57,338 nt of DNA from Candidatus Auribacterota bacterium (GTDB lineage Bacteria; Auribacterota; Tritonobacteria; UBA1439), in NCBI GenBank assembly GCA_026392035.1, contig JAPLCX010000054.1:1-57338 (forward strand), read 5' to 3'. Position 1 is the first letter of the stretch, and the number at the start of each line of letters is the position of its first letter. The notes beneath the pieces were generated by a model. That model was not told the origin of the DNA. It saw nothing but the letters and a program-made list of their open reading frames with translations, and searched no databases. Positions 16,416 through 24,786 of the stretch are shown in pieces. Both the position numbers and the translations under genes were made by a program.

Positions 16416-16883
16416 ATGATAAAAGTGCGATTCATTGCGAACGGTAAAAGGGTGGAGGTGGAGACTTCTCCGACCCGGACGCTCCTGGACATCCTCCGCG
16501 AGGATCTCGGCCTCACCGGGACGAAGGAAGGATGCGCAAAAGGAGAGTGTGGCGCCTGCACGGTCGTCATGGACGGGAAGGCCGTCACATCGTGTCTGGT
16601 GCTGGCGGCGCAGATCGAGGGTCGTAAGATTCTCACCGTCGAGGGGCTCGCGGAGGACCGGATTGGCAAGGCGCTCCAGGACGCATTCGTGGAAGCCGGT
16701 GCCGTCCAATGCGGCTACTGTATCCCGGGGTTCTTGATGTCAGCCCGTGCGCTCCTTGCCGAGAATCCGAAGCCGCGTCCTGAGGAGATCAAGGAGGGGC
16801 TGTCCGGAAATATCTGTCGCTGCACGGGCTACGTGAAGATATTTGATGCGGTCGCGCTCGCCGCACAGAGATTGGCACGATGA
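16416..16883 (+). CDS. 2Fe-2S subunit of xanthine-dehydrogenase-family enzyme (hydroxylase 1, small)
   Basis: A 155-aa subunit with both clusters: the plant-ferredoxin-type 2Fe-2S motif CAKGECGAC (with the downstream Cys in VTSC) and the C-terminal four-helix 2Fe-2S motif CGYC...CRC. It carries electrons from the Mo centre to FAD. The start is uncertain: ATG 16398, ATG 16416 and GTG 16425 are in frame; the AAAAAGGAA stretch favours 16416 or 16425. The ATG of the FAD subunit overlaps its TGA. Confidence 0.9.
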   Translation: MIKVRFIANGKRVEVETSPTRTLLDILREDLGLTGTKEGCAKGECGACTVVMDGKAVTSCLVLAAQIEGRKILTVEGLAEDRIGKALQDAFVEAGAVQCGYCIPGFLMSARALLAENPKPRPEEIKEGLSGNICRCTGYVKIFDAVALAAQRLAR

Positions 16884-17731
16884 GAGATATTAAAACATAT
16901 TCACCCAGGAAACTCTTAGAAGCGCTAGAGATGCTCGCGGAACATGGCCCGGAGATCAGAGTCGTCTCCGGCGCGACAGATCTCATTGTGCAGGTTCTTG
17001 AAAAGAAGAAGGAACCACACGCCCTCCTTGATATCAGCCATCTCGATGAGCTCCGCTACATAAAAAAGGAAGATGGATCGATCAGGATTGGCCCTCTCAC
17101 CACTCATCGGGAAATAGAAAGATCACCGGTAATAAGGCGCGCCGCGCCGCTCCTCTGCGAAGCGGCCTTTCTCGTCGGTTCCCCACAGATAAAAAATATC
17201 GCGACGATCGGGGGAAATATTGCGAATGCGTCTCCCGTGGCCGATTCGATTCCTCCCCTGATGGTGCTGGGGGCTGTGCTGACCTTGAGGTCTCGCTCGG
17301 CCGAACGGTGCGTCCCCGTCGCCGAGTTTTTTACCGGACCCGGGAAGACTGTGCTGCGGCCTGATGAGCTTCTTGTTGATATTTCATTTAATAGACCAGG
17401 AGCCGGAGAGGTCAGTTTTTACGAGAGGCTGGGGCAGCGGAGGCTCCTCTCAATCTCGAAAGTGGGAGTGGCATTCCGGGCGAAGGTTGAGCGGAAGAGG
17501 ATGTCCGGCGTCGCGGTGGCACTCGGTGCGGTCGCCCCGACGGTGATCATGGCTCCGCGCACCGCAGCTTTCATGGAAGGGAAAAACTACTCTGAGGATC
17601 TTGTTGCACAGGCCGCCAGGATAGCCGAGGGAGAGTCCAGAGGGATCACCGATTTACGCTCCACGGCTGATTATCGCAATAAGATGGCCGGTGCGTTGCT
17701 GCTCCGGGGCCTCGCCCGAGTTATGGTTTGA
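16880..17731 (+). CDS. FAD-binding subunit of xanthine-dehydrogenase-family enzyme (hydroxylase 1, medium)
   Basis: A 283-aa protein of the CoxM/XdhB type: FAD-binding segments VVSGATDLIVQ and IATIGGNIANASPVADSIPPLM near residues 110-130, followed by a CO-dehydrogenase-flavoprotein C-terminal domain. It passes electrons from the 2Fe-2S subunit to an acceptor. ATGA overlap with the small subunit shows tight coupling. The word-repeat element at 17737-17826 starts 5 nt after its stop. Confidence 0.92.
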   Translation: MRDIKTYSPRKLLEALEMLAEHGPEIRVVSGATDLIVQVLEKKKEPHALLDISHLDELRYIKKEDGSIRIGPLTTHREIERSPVIRRAAPLLCEAAFLVGSPQIKNIATIGGNIANASPVADSIPPLMVLGAVLTLRSRSAERCVPVAEFFTGPGKTVLRPDELLVDISFNRPGAGEVSFYERLGQRRLLSISKVGVAFRAKVERKRMSGVAVALGAVAPTVIMAPRTAAFMEGKNYSEDLVAQAARIAEGESRGITDLRSTADYRNKMAGALLLRGLARVMV

Positions 17732-17736
17732 CTAGA

Positions 17737-17826
17737 ACCACAGATAAACACAGATAACATCATAAGTCAAGAAAGCGGTGACTAAAAAATCTGTGTTCAT
17801 CCGTGTGTATCTGTGTCCATCTGTGG
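17737..17826. repeat. Word-repeat hairpin (acacagat words)
   Basis: The left arm ccacagataaacacagata (17738-17756) pairs with the right arm of tctgtgtNcatc words (17789-17826). Same word family as the outer arms at 16151-16387, 31771-31905 and 45599-45733. It lies between the FAD subunit and the DPD-like gene. Confidence 0.75.
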
Positions 17827-17884
17827 CCATACGTCGTGTTATAGTGGTTGGCATATATATTTCTCTTACAAGGAAGGAGACAGA

Positions 17885-20410
17885 ATGATCAGGTCGAAAA
17901 TACGCAGCGTGCTGGCGGACACAACCGACCCGAACAATGTGTTGCTCACGGATGCGCAACTCAAGAGCGAAATAGAAAAGTGCGAATACTGCGCCGAGAA
18001 GCCATGCAAAGTTACGTGTCCGTGCGACTGCTCTCCGTTTGATTTCATTATGGCTGCAAAGGTGGGGAATCCATCAGACATTAAGCGATCGGCCGCGCTG
18101 ATTCTGAGTCAGAACCCGCTTGGGGGGATTTGCGGGATGGTGTGCCCCGACTGGCACTGCATGAAGGCGTGTGTCCACGAGCGATTCGATTCCGCAGTCA
18201 ATATCCCCGCCGTGCAGGCGACCATCATTGCGAAGGCGAAGGCAATGGGCGTGATGCCGAAGTTTGAACGAGCGCCCCTCAAAGGTAAAAAGGTGGCGGT
18301 TATCGGGGCCGGGCCTGCGGGTCTTGGTGCGGCTATCGTACTCGCCCAAGAGGGGTACGCGGTGGATATCTTTGAGAGCGAGCGCCAGGCCGGCGGGATG
18401 TGCTCGTGCATACCCGAGTACCGCCTGCCCAAGATGGTGCTGGAAGGGGACCTCAAGTTTGTGTTCTCCATGGAGCATATAAAACTGCGCACGGGGAGGA
18501 AAATCACTGATCCGGAAAAACTACTCCCCAGGGGATATGATGCAGTAGTGGTGGCGACGGGGCTCTGGGCGCCTGTCAGGATGGGGATACCGAACGAGGA
18601 GAAAGCAATCTTCGGCCTTGACTACCTTAAAAGGCCTGGGAGCTATCGGCTGAGGGGCCACGTGGCGGTGATCGGGGGTGGGGCGAGCGCGCTTGACTGC
18701 GCGGTGACGGCGAAGCGGCAGGGCGCGACGAGGGTTGAGATGTTCGCATGTGAGAGTGTCGGCGAGATGCCGCTCACTCCGAGGGAACGCCAGGAACTCC
18801 TCGAGCACGGAATCGATGTGAGCGGTCGCACGCGCGTGACGGCGATAAGGGTCAAGGGGAAAAAGATCGCGGGTCTCTCGACTATCAAAGTAGCGCTCCC
18901 GCCGGGGAAGAAATTCAACCTCAGGGACATCAAGAAAGCACCGGGGACTGAGCAGGAGCGCAGCGATATCGAGCATGTGGTGATCGCGATAGGGGCGCGT
19001 CCGGAGGTGAAGCGGATAAAACATCGCGCGATATTCCATGCCGGCGATGTGGTCAACGGCCCCTCCACGGTTGTTGAGGCGACAGCATCAGGCAAGAACG
19101 CCGCCGCTGATGTGGACTTCTTCCTGACCGGAGGCAAGAAACCAAGGGTCGCGAAGCCCATGAAAAGCCCGGTTGCGGTGCCGGGTTATGACTTTGAACC
19201 TGTCCCACTCGAGACTGATTTCTTCGGGATGAAGCTCAGCTCGCCGTTCCTCCTGTCGGCATCGCCCGCGACGGACGGATTCGAGCAGGTGAAGGCTGGT
19301 TACGACGCGGGCTGGCCGGGGGCGATACTGAAGACCGCGTTTGACAACCTGCCGATCCACATCCCCGCAGAGTACATGAACTGCTTCACCGAGAAGACCT
19401 GGGGCAACTGCGATAACGTTTCAGAGCACACGCTGGACAGGGTTTGCACGGAGATTAAAAAGCTCATCAAAATGTATCCTGACAGGCTCACGGGTGCTTC
19501 CACGGGGGGAACTGTCACCGGAAATGACGTGGCAGATAAAAGATCATGGCAGAACAACACCAGGAAACTGGAGAATGCGGGGGCGAGGTTCATCGAGTAC
19601 AGCCTATCCTGCCCCCAGGGGGGAGAGGGAGCCGAGGGCGACATTGTATCGCAGAACGCCGCGCTCACTGCGAAGATCATCGACTGGGTGACGGAGATGG
19701 GGAAACCGGAGATCCCCAAGCTCTTCAAGCTCACCAGCGCAGTCACCGACATCAAGGTAATCCTCAGGGAGGTCAAGAAGGTGCTGGACAAATATCCGCA
19801 CAAAAAGGCGGGGGTAACCCTTGCGAACACGTTTCCAACGCTCGCCTTCAAACCGGGGGAGAAGAAGGAGTGGGAGGAAGGCATTGTCGTCGGCATGAGC
19901 GGGGCGGGAGTGACGCCGATCAGTTATCTCTGTCTCGCCAGCGCGGGCCGGATGGGCGTCCCCATCTCGGGGAACGCCGGCCCAATGGACTACAGGGCGG
20001 CCGCTGATTTCCTCGCGCTCGGCACAGGGACGGTGCAGTTCTGCACGATCGTCGAGAAGTATGGCTACGGTATCATTGACGAACTGAAATCGGGGTTGAG
20101 CCACCTGATGGCGGCACGCGGTATACAGTCCGTTCGCGAGCTCGTGGGAATCGCGCAGACAAGGCCGATCAGGGACTTCATGGCGCTGGGTGCGGAGAAG
20201 AAGGTTTCAGAAACCAATCCAGACCTCTGCGTGAGCTGCGGGAACTGCACGCGCTGCCCCTACATGGCGATCACGCTCGACAAGGATAAGCACCCGGTCA
20301 CCGATGCCGAGAAGTGCGTCGGCTGCGGCCTCTGCGTGCTACAGTGCTTTGTCGGAGCCCTCTCTCTCAGAAAGCGCACGCCGAGGGAGAAGAAGGCGGC
20401 CGGAAAATAA
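17885..20410 (+). CDS. Dihydropyrimidine-dehydrogenase-like Fe-S flavoprotein (fused PreT-PreA architecture)
   Basis: An 841-aa protein with the domain order of DPD: an N-terminal Fe-S domain (CEYCAEKPCKVTCPCDC); a GltD-like FAD/NAD(P)H domain (AVIGAGPAGLGAA, later AVIGGGASALD); a dihydroorotate-dehydrogenase-like FMN domain (from about residue 445) with the Cys of SLSCPQGGEG in the place of the DPD general acid; and a C-terminal pair of 4Fe-4S motifs (CVSCGNCTRCPY, CVGCGLCVLQC). DPD reduces uracil/thymine with NAD(P)H. The FMN domain diverges from typical DPD, so another nucleobase or a purine-derived substrate is possible. ATG 17885 has AAGGAAGGAGACAG upstream; the longer frame to 17813 would translate the word repeat. 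Confidence 0.82.
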   Translation: MIRSKIRSVLADTTDPNNVLLTDAQLKSEIEKCEYCAEKPCKVTCPCDCSPFDFIMAAKVGNPSDIKRSAALILSQNPLGGICGMVCPDWHCMKACVHERFDSAVNIPAVQATIIAKAKAMGVMPKFERAPLKGKKVAVIGAGPAGLGAAIVLAQEGYAVDIFESERQAGGMCSCIPEYRLPKMVLEGDLKFVFSMEHIKLRTGRKITDPEKLLPRGYDAVVVATGLWAPVRMGIPNEEKAIFGLDYLKRPGSYRLRGHVAVIGGGASALDCAVTAKRQGATRVEMFACESVGEMPLTPRERQELLEHGIDVSGRTRVTAIRVKGKKIAGLSTIKVALPPGKKFNLRDIKKAPGTEQERSDIEHVVIAIGARPEVKRIKHRAIFHAGDVVNGPSTVVEATASGKNAAADVDFFLTGGKKPRVAKPMKSPVAVPGYDFEPVPLETDFFGMKLSSPFLLSASPATDGFEQVKAGYDAGWPGAILKTAFDNLPIHIPAEYMNCFTEKTWGNCDNVSEHTLDRVCTEIKKLIKMYPDRLTGASTGGTVTGNDVADKRSWQNNTRKLENAGARFIEYSLSCPQGGEGAEGDIVSQNAALTAKIIDWVTEMGKPEIPKLFKLTSAVTDIKVILREVKKVLDKYPHKKAGVTLANTFPTLAFKPGEKKEWEEGIVVGMSGAGVTPISYLCLASAGRMGVPISGNAGPMDYRAAADFLALGTGTVQFCTIVEKYGYGIIDELKSGLSHLMAARGIQSVRELVGIAQTRPIRDFMALGAEKKVSETNPDLCVSCGNCTRCPYMAITLDKDKHPVTDAEKCVGCGLCVLQCFVGALSLRKRTPREKKAAGK

Positions 20411-20467
20411 GGCATGGTGGACGCATAGATGTGTGGGACATCTCGCATCACGCGAGGAGGAGCAGCA

Positions 20468-21196
20468 ATGGCGCTGCGGGAAGAATATGAGAAATTCGGC
20501 AATTGGCTGTTCAGGTGGCGCAGCTACGTGCCCCTTTTGCTCATTGCCTTGTTTTTTTTCGAATTGAAACATTTTCGATATCCATGGAATAGTGAATTCT
20601 GGGATCAGTGCTGGGAAATCTTCTGTCTGGCGATATCCTTTTTCGGATTGGGCATCAGGGTCGTCACCATAGGTTCGACGCCGAAGCGCACATCTGGAAG
20701 AAATACCATATCAGGGCAAGTCGCCGATGCGCTCAATACCAGCGGGATGTATTCTGTGGTGAGAAACCCGCTCTATCTGGGAAATTTTTTCATCGTGCTC
20801 GGGATTTTATTATTTATGCGGTCATGGTGGATGACGCTGACGGTTGTCCTCTTGTTCTTCATCTATTATGAGGGAATAATGTTTGCGGAAGAAGAATTCC
20901 TGCGGAGGAAGTTCGGAACGGTTTATTTAGAATGGGCGGCGAATACTCCGCTTTTCATTCCACGGCTCAAAAATTGGCGCCCGCCGAGTATGCCATTCTC
21001 ATGGAGGAAGGCAATGAGGCGTGAATATTCAGCCTTTTTTGCCATTATCACATCTTTCACACTGCTGGAGATTATCGGTGATATCTATGCAGAGGGCAGG
21101 TTTGTGCTCGATCCCGTGTGGGCTGTGATCTTTGTGATGGGTTTGATTGTATACATAGTTCTGAGAAGCCTGAAAAAGAAGTCATACCTACAGTAA
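20468..21196 (+). CDS. Integral-membrane isoprenylcysteine/lipid methyltransferase family protein
   Basis: A 242-aa protein with about five hydrophobic helices and the ICMT/PEMT signature near the middle: SVVRNPLYLGNF, then EEEFLRRKFGTVYLEWAANTP with FIPR. This C-terminal pattern resembles LmtA-type methyltransferases that methylate the lipid A 1-phosphate, as well as other phospholipid or isoprenylcysteine methyltransferases. The substrate cannot be chosen from the sequence. GAGGAGGAGC upstream of ATG 20468 is a strong ribosome-binding site. It sits between the DPD-like and ssnA genes, but a lipid enzyme in a nucleobase operon is odd, so co-localisation may be accidental. Confidence 0.72.
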   Translation: MALREEYEKFGNWLFRWRSYVPLLLIALFFFELKHFRYPWNSEFWDQCWEIFCLAISFFGLGIRVVTIGSTPKRTSGRNTISGQVADALNTSGMYSVVRNPLYLGNFFIVLGILLFMRSWWMTLTVVLLFFIYYEGIMFAEEEFLRRKFGTVYLEWAANTPLFIPRLKNWRPPSMPFSWRKAMRREYSAFFAIITSFTLLEIIGDIYAEGRFVLDPVWAVIFVMGLIVYIVLRSLKKKSYLQ

Positions 21197-21245
21197 GGTG
21201 AGGGCTACTAATTTGCTACCAGAAAAGGGATGAGGCGTGCGTAGT

Positions 21246-21271
21246 GCAGGGAACGCTTAAGGGTTCCCTGC
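21246..21271. terminator. Hairpin between methyltransferase and ssnA
   Basis: GCAGGGAAC (21246-21254) and GTTCCCTGC (21263-21271) form a perfect 9-bp stem with an 8-nt loop. There is no T-tract directly after it, so it may be a processing or attenuation hairpin and not a simple terminator. Confidence 0.4.
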
Positions 21272-21312
21272 GGATCTGAATAATTTTGTAACTAATTCCA
21301 GGGGAGGATAGT

Positions 21313-22662
21313 ATGACAGGTAAAACCGGGGAGATGCTTATAGGGAACGGCATCGTCATTACGCTTGGCGAGAACAATAAGGTTATACATGACGGAGCGG
21401 TGTGGATAAGGGGAGAAGTCATAGAGGCAGTGGGGAAGACCGCTGCGCTCAGGCAAAAGGCGGCCGGGGCGGTGTTCATCGACGCCAAGGGCAAGGTCGT
21501 CATGCCCGGGATGATCAACGCGCACATGCACCTCTACTCGACGTTCGCGAGGGGACTGTTACCCAAGCAGCCGCCCCCGGCGAACTTCGTGCAGATACTG
21601 GAGCGGCTTTGGTGGCCTCTCGACAAGGCGCTGAATAAAGAAGATATTTTCTACAGCGCTCTCATCCCCCTCATCGAGTGCATCCGGAGCGGCGCCACGA
21701 CCATCCTCGACCACCACGAGAGCCAGGGGTATCAGAAGGGCTGCCTCGACCCGATCGAGGACGCCCTGCGAAAAACAGGAGTGCGCGGCTGCCTCTGCCT
21801 CGGCGTCTCCGACCGCTATGGCAGGGGGAAGGAGGGGATTGAAGAGAACATCCGCTTTATAAAAAATATCCAGAAGAAGCAAAAGAATGGAAATGAGCTG
21901 GTGTCGGCCATGTTCGGCCTCCACGCACTATTCACGGTGGGGGAGGGCACGCTCGCGGAGTCTGTGGCCGCGGCGGACGACCTTGGCGTCGGCATCCACG
22001 TCCATGTGGCCGAGGACGCCGCCGACCAGGCAGTCAATGAGAAAAAGTACAGCCAGCGCGTGGTGCGCCGCCTGAACAGGGCGGGCGGCCTCGGCCCGAA
22101 ATCGCTCGCCGTCCACTGCGTGCACGTGAACTCCGCTGAGATGGATATTTTGAGGAACACCAAGACTCCCGTGGTGCACAACCCGCAGTCCAACATGAAC
22201 AACGCGGTGGGGGTGGCGCCTGTCATAAAAATGCTCGCGAAGGGCGTCCTGGTGGGCCTCGGGACCGACGGGATGACCGCAAATATGCGCGATGAGGTGC
22301 GCGTGGCGAACATTCTCCACAAGCTTGCCGCGAGGGATCCGCGCGTCTTCTTCGTCGAATCCTGCGCGCTTCTTCTCCGGAACAACGCGGCAATCGCGCG
22401 CCGCCACTTCGCAAAGCCGGTGGGCTCGCTCACAAAGGGGGCATACGCCGATCTGATCATTCTTGACTACGATCCGCCCACTCCTCTCAATGAGGGCACG
22501 TTTCTCGGCCACTTCCTCTTCGGGCTCTGCGGGGCGAGGGTTGATACGACCATAGTGAACGGGAAAGTCCTCATGCGCGGAGGGGATCTGCTCACCGTGG
22601 ACGAGGAGAAGATCTGCGCGAAGTCCCGCGCACTCGCCCAGGCATTCTGGCGGCGATTCTAA
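21313..22662 (+). CDS. ssnA: SsnA-like amidohydrolase (putative aminohydrolase)
   Basis: A 449-aa amidohydrolase of the cytosine/guanine/chlorohydrolase branch. Metal ligands are in H71-M-H73 (NAHMHLYSTFARG), HVHVAED, VHCVHV and the Asp of GTDGM; LDHHE is typical of SsnA. In other bacteria ssnA sits with Mo-hydroxylase and nucleobase-reductase genes in purine-degradation clusters, and homologues deaminate or open purine rings. Here it follows the hydroxylase and DPD-like genes, and mocA/xdhC lie upstream, so a purine or pyrimidine catabolic role is likely. Selenium-specific partners (yqeB, selD) are not in the window. GGGGAGGATAGT precedes the ATG. A 26-bp palindrome follows the stop. Confidence 0.85.
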   Translation: MTGKTGEMLIGNGIVITLGENNKVIHDGAVWIRGEVIEAVGKTAALRQKAAGAVFIDAKGKVVMPGMINAHMHLYSTFARGLLPKQPPPANFVQILERLWWPLDKALNKEDIFYSALIPLIECIRSGATTILDHHESQGYQKGCLDPIEDALRKTGVRGCLCLGVSDRYGRGKEGIEENIRFIKNIQKKQKNGNELVSAMFGLHALFTVGEGTLAESVAAADDLGVGIHVHVAEDAADQAVNEKKYSQRVVRRLNRAGGLGPKSLAVHCVHVNSAEMDILRNTKTPVVHNPQSNMNNAVGVAPVIKMLAKGVLVGLGTDGMTANMRDEVRVANILHKLAARDPRVFFVESCALLLRNNAAIARRHFAKPVGSLTKGAYADLIILDYDPPTPLNEGTFLGHFLFGLCGARVDTTIVNGKVLMRGGDLLTVDEEKICAKSRALAQAFWRRF

Positions 22663-22680
22663 GGATCCGCCTTCCTCCCC

Positions 22681-22706
22681 GTAGCCGACACTTAAGTGTC
22701 GGCTAC
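22681..22706. repeat. 26-bp perfect palindrome
   Basis: GTAGCCGACACTT and its exact reverse complement abut with no loop, 18 nt after the ssnA stop. It may act as a bidirectional terminator stem, a cruciform, or a protein site. No T-tract follows. Confidence 0.7.
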
Positions 22707-22747
22707 GGCTGTGGATAGCTCCTTAATCCTTTGCAGATCAATATGAT

Positions 22748-23998
22748 ATGAATATCTATCTCGTGGCGATTCTGGCCATTCTTATTGGGAGCTACCTCCT
22801 GGATCTGATTGCCGATCTCTTGAACCTCCGGCATATCGACCCTTGCCTGCCAAATGAATTCAAGGACGTATACGATCCGTTAAAGTACGGAAAATCGCAG
22901 GATTACCTCAGAGAAAACACAAAGCTCTCGCTCATGGCCGACGGTCTGATGACGGCGCTCACGATAGGATTTATCCTGTTCGGCGGCTTCGACAGCGTTG
23001 ACCGCTTCGCCAGGAGTTTCGGCCTCGGCCGGATCTCCACCGGCCTTATATTTGCCGGGGGGGTGATGCTCTTATCTCAGTTATGCCATGTTCCATTTGA
23101 CGCATACCACACCTTTGTCATCGAGGAGAAGTTCGGGTTCAACAAAACCACTCCCGGAACTTTTATCACGGATATTCTTAAGAAATGGCTTCTCGGCGCA
23201 CTCCTGGGGGGCATTCTGTTTTCAGCTGTCATCTGGATCTTCCGCGCGGCCGGCCCATTGGCGTGGCTCTACTGCTGGGGTGTTGTAGCGCTGTTTCAGC
23301 TCGGCATCATTTTTATAGCACCCGCGGTCATCATGCCCATTTTTAACAAATTCACACCGCTGGAGGACGGAGAACTTAAGACCGCCATCGAGGGCTACGC
23401 CGGATCTCAAAACTTCAAAATGAAAGGCGTATTCAGAATGGACGCCTCCAGGCGCTCCAGCAAATCGAACGCCTTTTTCACCGGCTTTGGAAAGCTGCGG
23501 AGGATCGTGTTGTTCGACACGTTAATTCAGAAACACACAGTGGACGAGCTTGTTTCTGTCCTCGCGCATGAAATGGGTCACTACAAAAAGCGGCATGTGC
23601 TCACATCCACTCTTTTCATGGTGCTGACCACAGGCCTCATGTTCTTCATCCTTTCCCTCTTCATTAATAATAGAGGGCTTTTTGAAGCCTTCGGGATGAG
23701 TCATATCTCCATTTATGCGAGCATCTTCTTTTTCGGTTTCCTCTTTATTCCGATACAAACGGCACTCTCCATATTCGGCGAGATCCTCTCTCGGCGGCAT
23801 GAATATAAAGCCGACGCATACGCAGCAATGACCTATGGAAAGCCGGGAGCGATGATTTCTGCCCTGAAGAAGTTGAGTGTCGACAATCTCTCTAATCTGA
23901 CGCCCCATCCGTTCAAGGTGTTTCTGGACTACAGCCATCCCCCCGTGCTCCAGCGGATTGCCGCCCTGCAAAAGTACTCCTCGGTGCGTGCCGAGTGA
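22748..23998 (+). CDS. M48 family membrane metallopeptidase (Ste24 / CAAX protease 1-like)
   Basis: A 416-aa zinc protease with the HEMGH motif (LAHEMGHYKKRH, about residue 277) and the downstream Glu in RRHEYKADAYA, the third ligand. Six or seven hydrophobic helices and the N-terminal M48_N domain match Ste24-like proteins. Bacterial members degrade membrane or misfolded proteins; prenyl-protein processing is the eukaryotic role. The start lacks a strong ribosome-binding site. It is followed by a degraded GTCATTGCGA repeat and has no obvious functional link to its neighbours. Confidence 0.88.
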   Translation: MNIYLVAILAILIGSYLLDLIADLLNLRHIDPCLPNEFKDVYDPLKYGKSQDYLRENTKLSLMADGLMTALTIGFILFGGFDSVDRFARSFGLGRISTGLIFAGGVMLLSQLCHVPFDAYHTFVIEEKFGFNKTTPGTFITDILKKWLLGALLGGILFSAVIWIFRAAGPLAWLYCWGVVALFQLGIIFIAPAVIMPIFNKFTPLEDGELKTAIEGYAGSQNFKMKGVFRMDASRRSSKSNAFFTGFGKLRRIVLFDTLIQKHTVDELVSVLAHEMGHYKKRHVLTSTLFMVLTTGLMFFILSLFINNRGLFEAFGMSHISIYASIFFFGFLFIPIQTALSIFGEILSRRHEYKADAYAAMTYGKPGAMISALKKLSVDNLSNLTPHPFKVFLDYSHPPVLQRIAALQKYSSVRAE

Positions 23999-24040
23999 GG
24001 CGTTCATGATAATCATCACGGGAGCTGAGAGCGCCTCTAC

Positions 24041-24137
24041 GTCATTGCGTGCAGCGCGGTGATGAACCAATCGATCTCTATAATCAGAGTGATTGCATTG
24101 TGGGATTGCTTAGGTCGTTCCACTCCCTCGCAATGAC
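24041..24137. repeat. GTCATTGCGA-capped repeat, degraded copy
   Basis: Starts gtcattgcgt (24041-24050) and ends ctcgcaatgac (24127-24137), with internal gattgcattg and gggattgctt words. It is the most divergent of three copies (others at 7380-7466 and 30792-30890). The 296-bp gap 23999-24294 holds this and a candidate promoter. Confidence 0.65.
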
Positions 24138-24202
24138 ATGTTCACGTACAAAGTTCACACTACTGCATATACTATCCCTCATCGCCATCCGCAGAGATCC
24201 CA

Positions 24203-24230
24203 TTGCGGATTCCGGGCAGTGCGCTATACT
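24203..24230 (+). promoter_or_regulatory. Possible promoter for the DUF486 gene
   Basis: TTGCGG (24203-24208), 16-bp spacer, TATACT (24225-24230). The same hexamers occur, with a 17-bp spacer, in front of ino1. The start codon is about 65 nt downstream. Confidence 0.4.
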
Positions 24231-24294
24231 ATCCACCCCCCGGAGGGAGGGGCGTTCCTCGCCGGGTCACGGGAAAAAAACGAAGGAGTTTGCC

Positions 24295-24636
24295 ATGCCC
24301 ACTATCGTAAAAACAATTGTGCTTCTTGTCCTCTCGAACGTCTTCATGACCTTCGCCTGGTACGCCCACCTCAGGAATCTCTACGACAAGAAATGGTTCA
24401 TCGCCGCAATCGCGAGCTGGGGGATCGCGCTCTTCGAATATCTCCTCCAGGTTCCGGCGAACCGGATCGGGTATGGCGTTTTGAACCTCCCGCAGCTCAA
24501 GATTATCCAGGAGGTTATCACCCTCTCGGTTTTCGTGCCGTTCGCCCTCCTCTACATGAACCAGCCGGTGAAGCTGAACTATGCCTGGGCCGGCCTGTGC
24601 CTGATGGGGGCGGTCTATTTCATATTCCGCGGTTAG
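24295..24636 (+). CDS. DUF486 / DMT-superfamily small membrane protein
   Basis: A 113-aa protein with four predicted transmembrane helices and the family motifs NVFMTFAWYAHL, LFEYLLQVPANRIGY and LPQLKIIQEVI. DUF486 proteins are small members of the drug/metabolite transporter superfamily; function is not established. ATG 24295 has GAAGGAG 7 nt upstream; a longer in-frame extension to 24049 would translate the intergenic repeat and is rejected. Confidence 0.88.
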   Translation: MPTIVKTIVLLVLSNVFMTFAWYAHLRNLYDKKWFIAAIASWGIALFEYLLQVPANRIGYGVLNLPQLKIIQEVITLSVFVPFALLYMNQPVKLNYAWAGLCLMGAVYFIFRG

Positions 24637-24684
24637 GTCTTGCGATATGATTACAAGAGGATTTTTCACGATCGTGCTTTGCGG

Positions 24685-24713
24685 TTGACAATCGGATTGG
24701 CGAGCGCTATCGT
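24685..24713 (+). promoter_or_regulatory. Possible promoter for the SPFH gene
   Basis: TTGACA (24685-24690), 17-bp spacer, TATCGT (24708-24713), about 75 nt before the start codon. The minus-35 box is consensus and the minus-10 box weak. Confidence 0.4.
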
Positions 24714-24786
24714 GTTTTAGAGAAGGGCTGATGGCGAATTTTATGAGCAGAATGCGCTATTCTGCCCGCTGAAAAGGAGGAGCGCT

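Noticed and set aside
17813-17884. 24-codon extension of the DPD-like gene
   Set aside because: It would translate the acacagat word element; ATG 17885 has a near-perfect ribosome-binding site.
17885-20410. YgfK identity for the Fe-S flavoprotein
   Set aside because: YgfK starts with the dihydroorotate-dehydrogenase-like domain; here the FAD part comes first and the FMN domain after it, as in dihydropyrimidine dehydrogenase.
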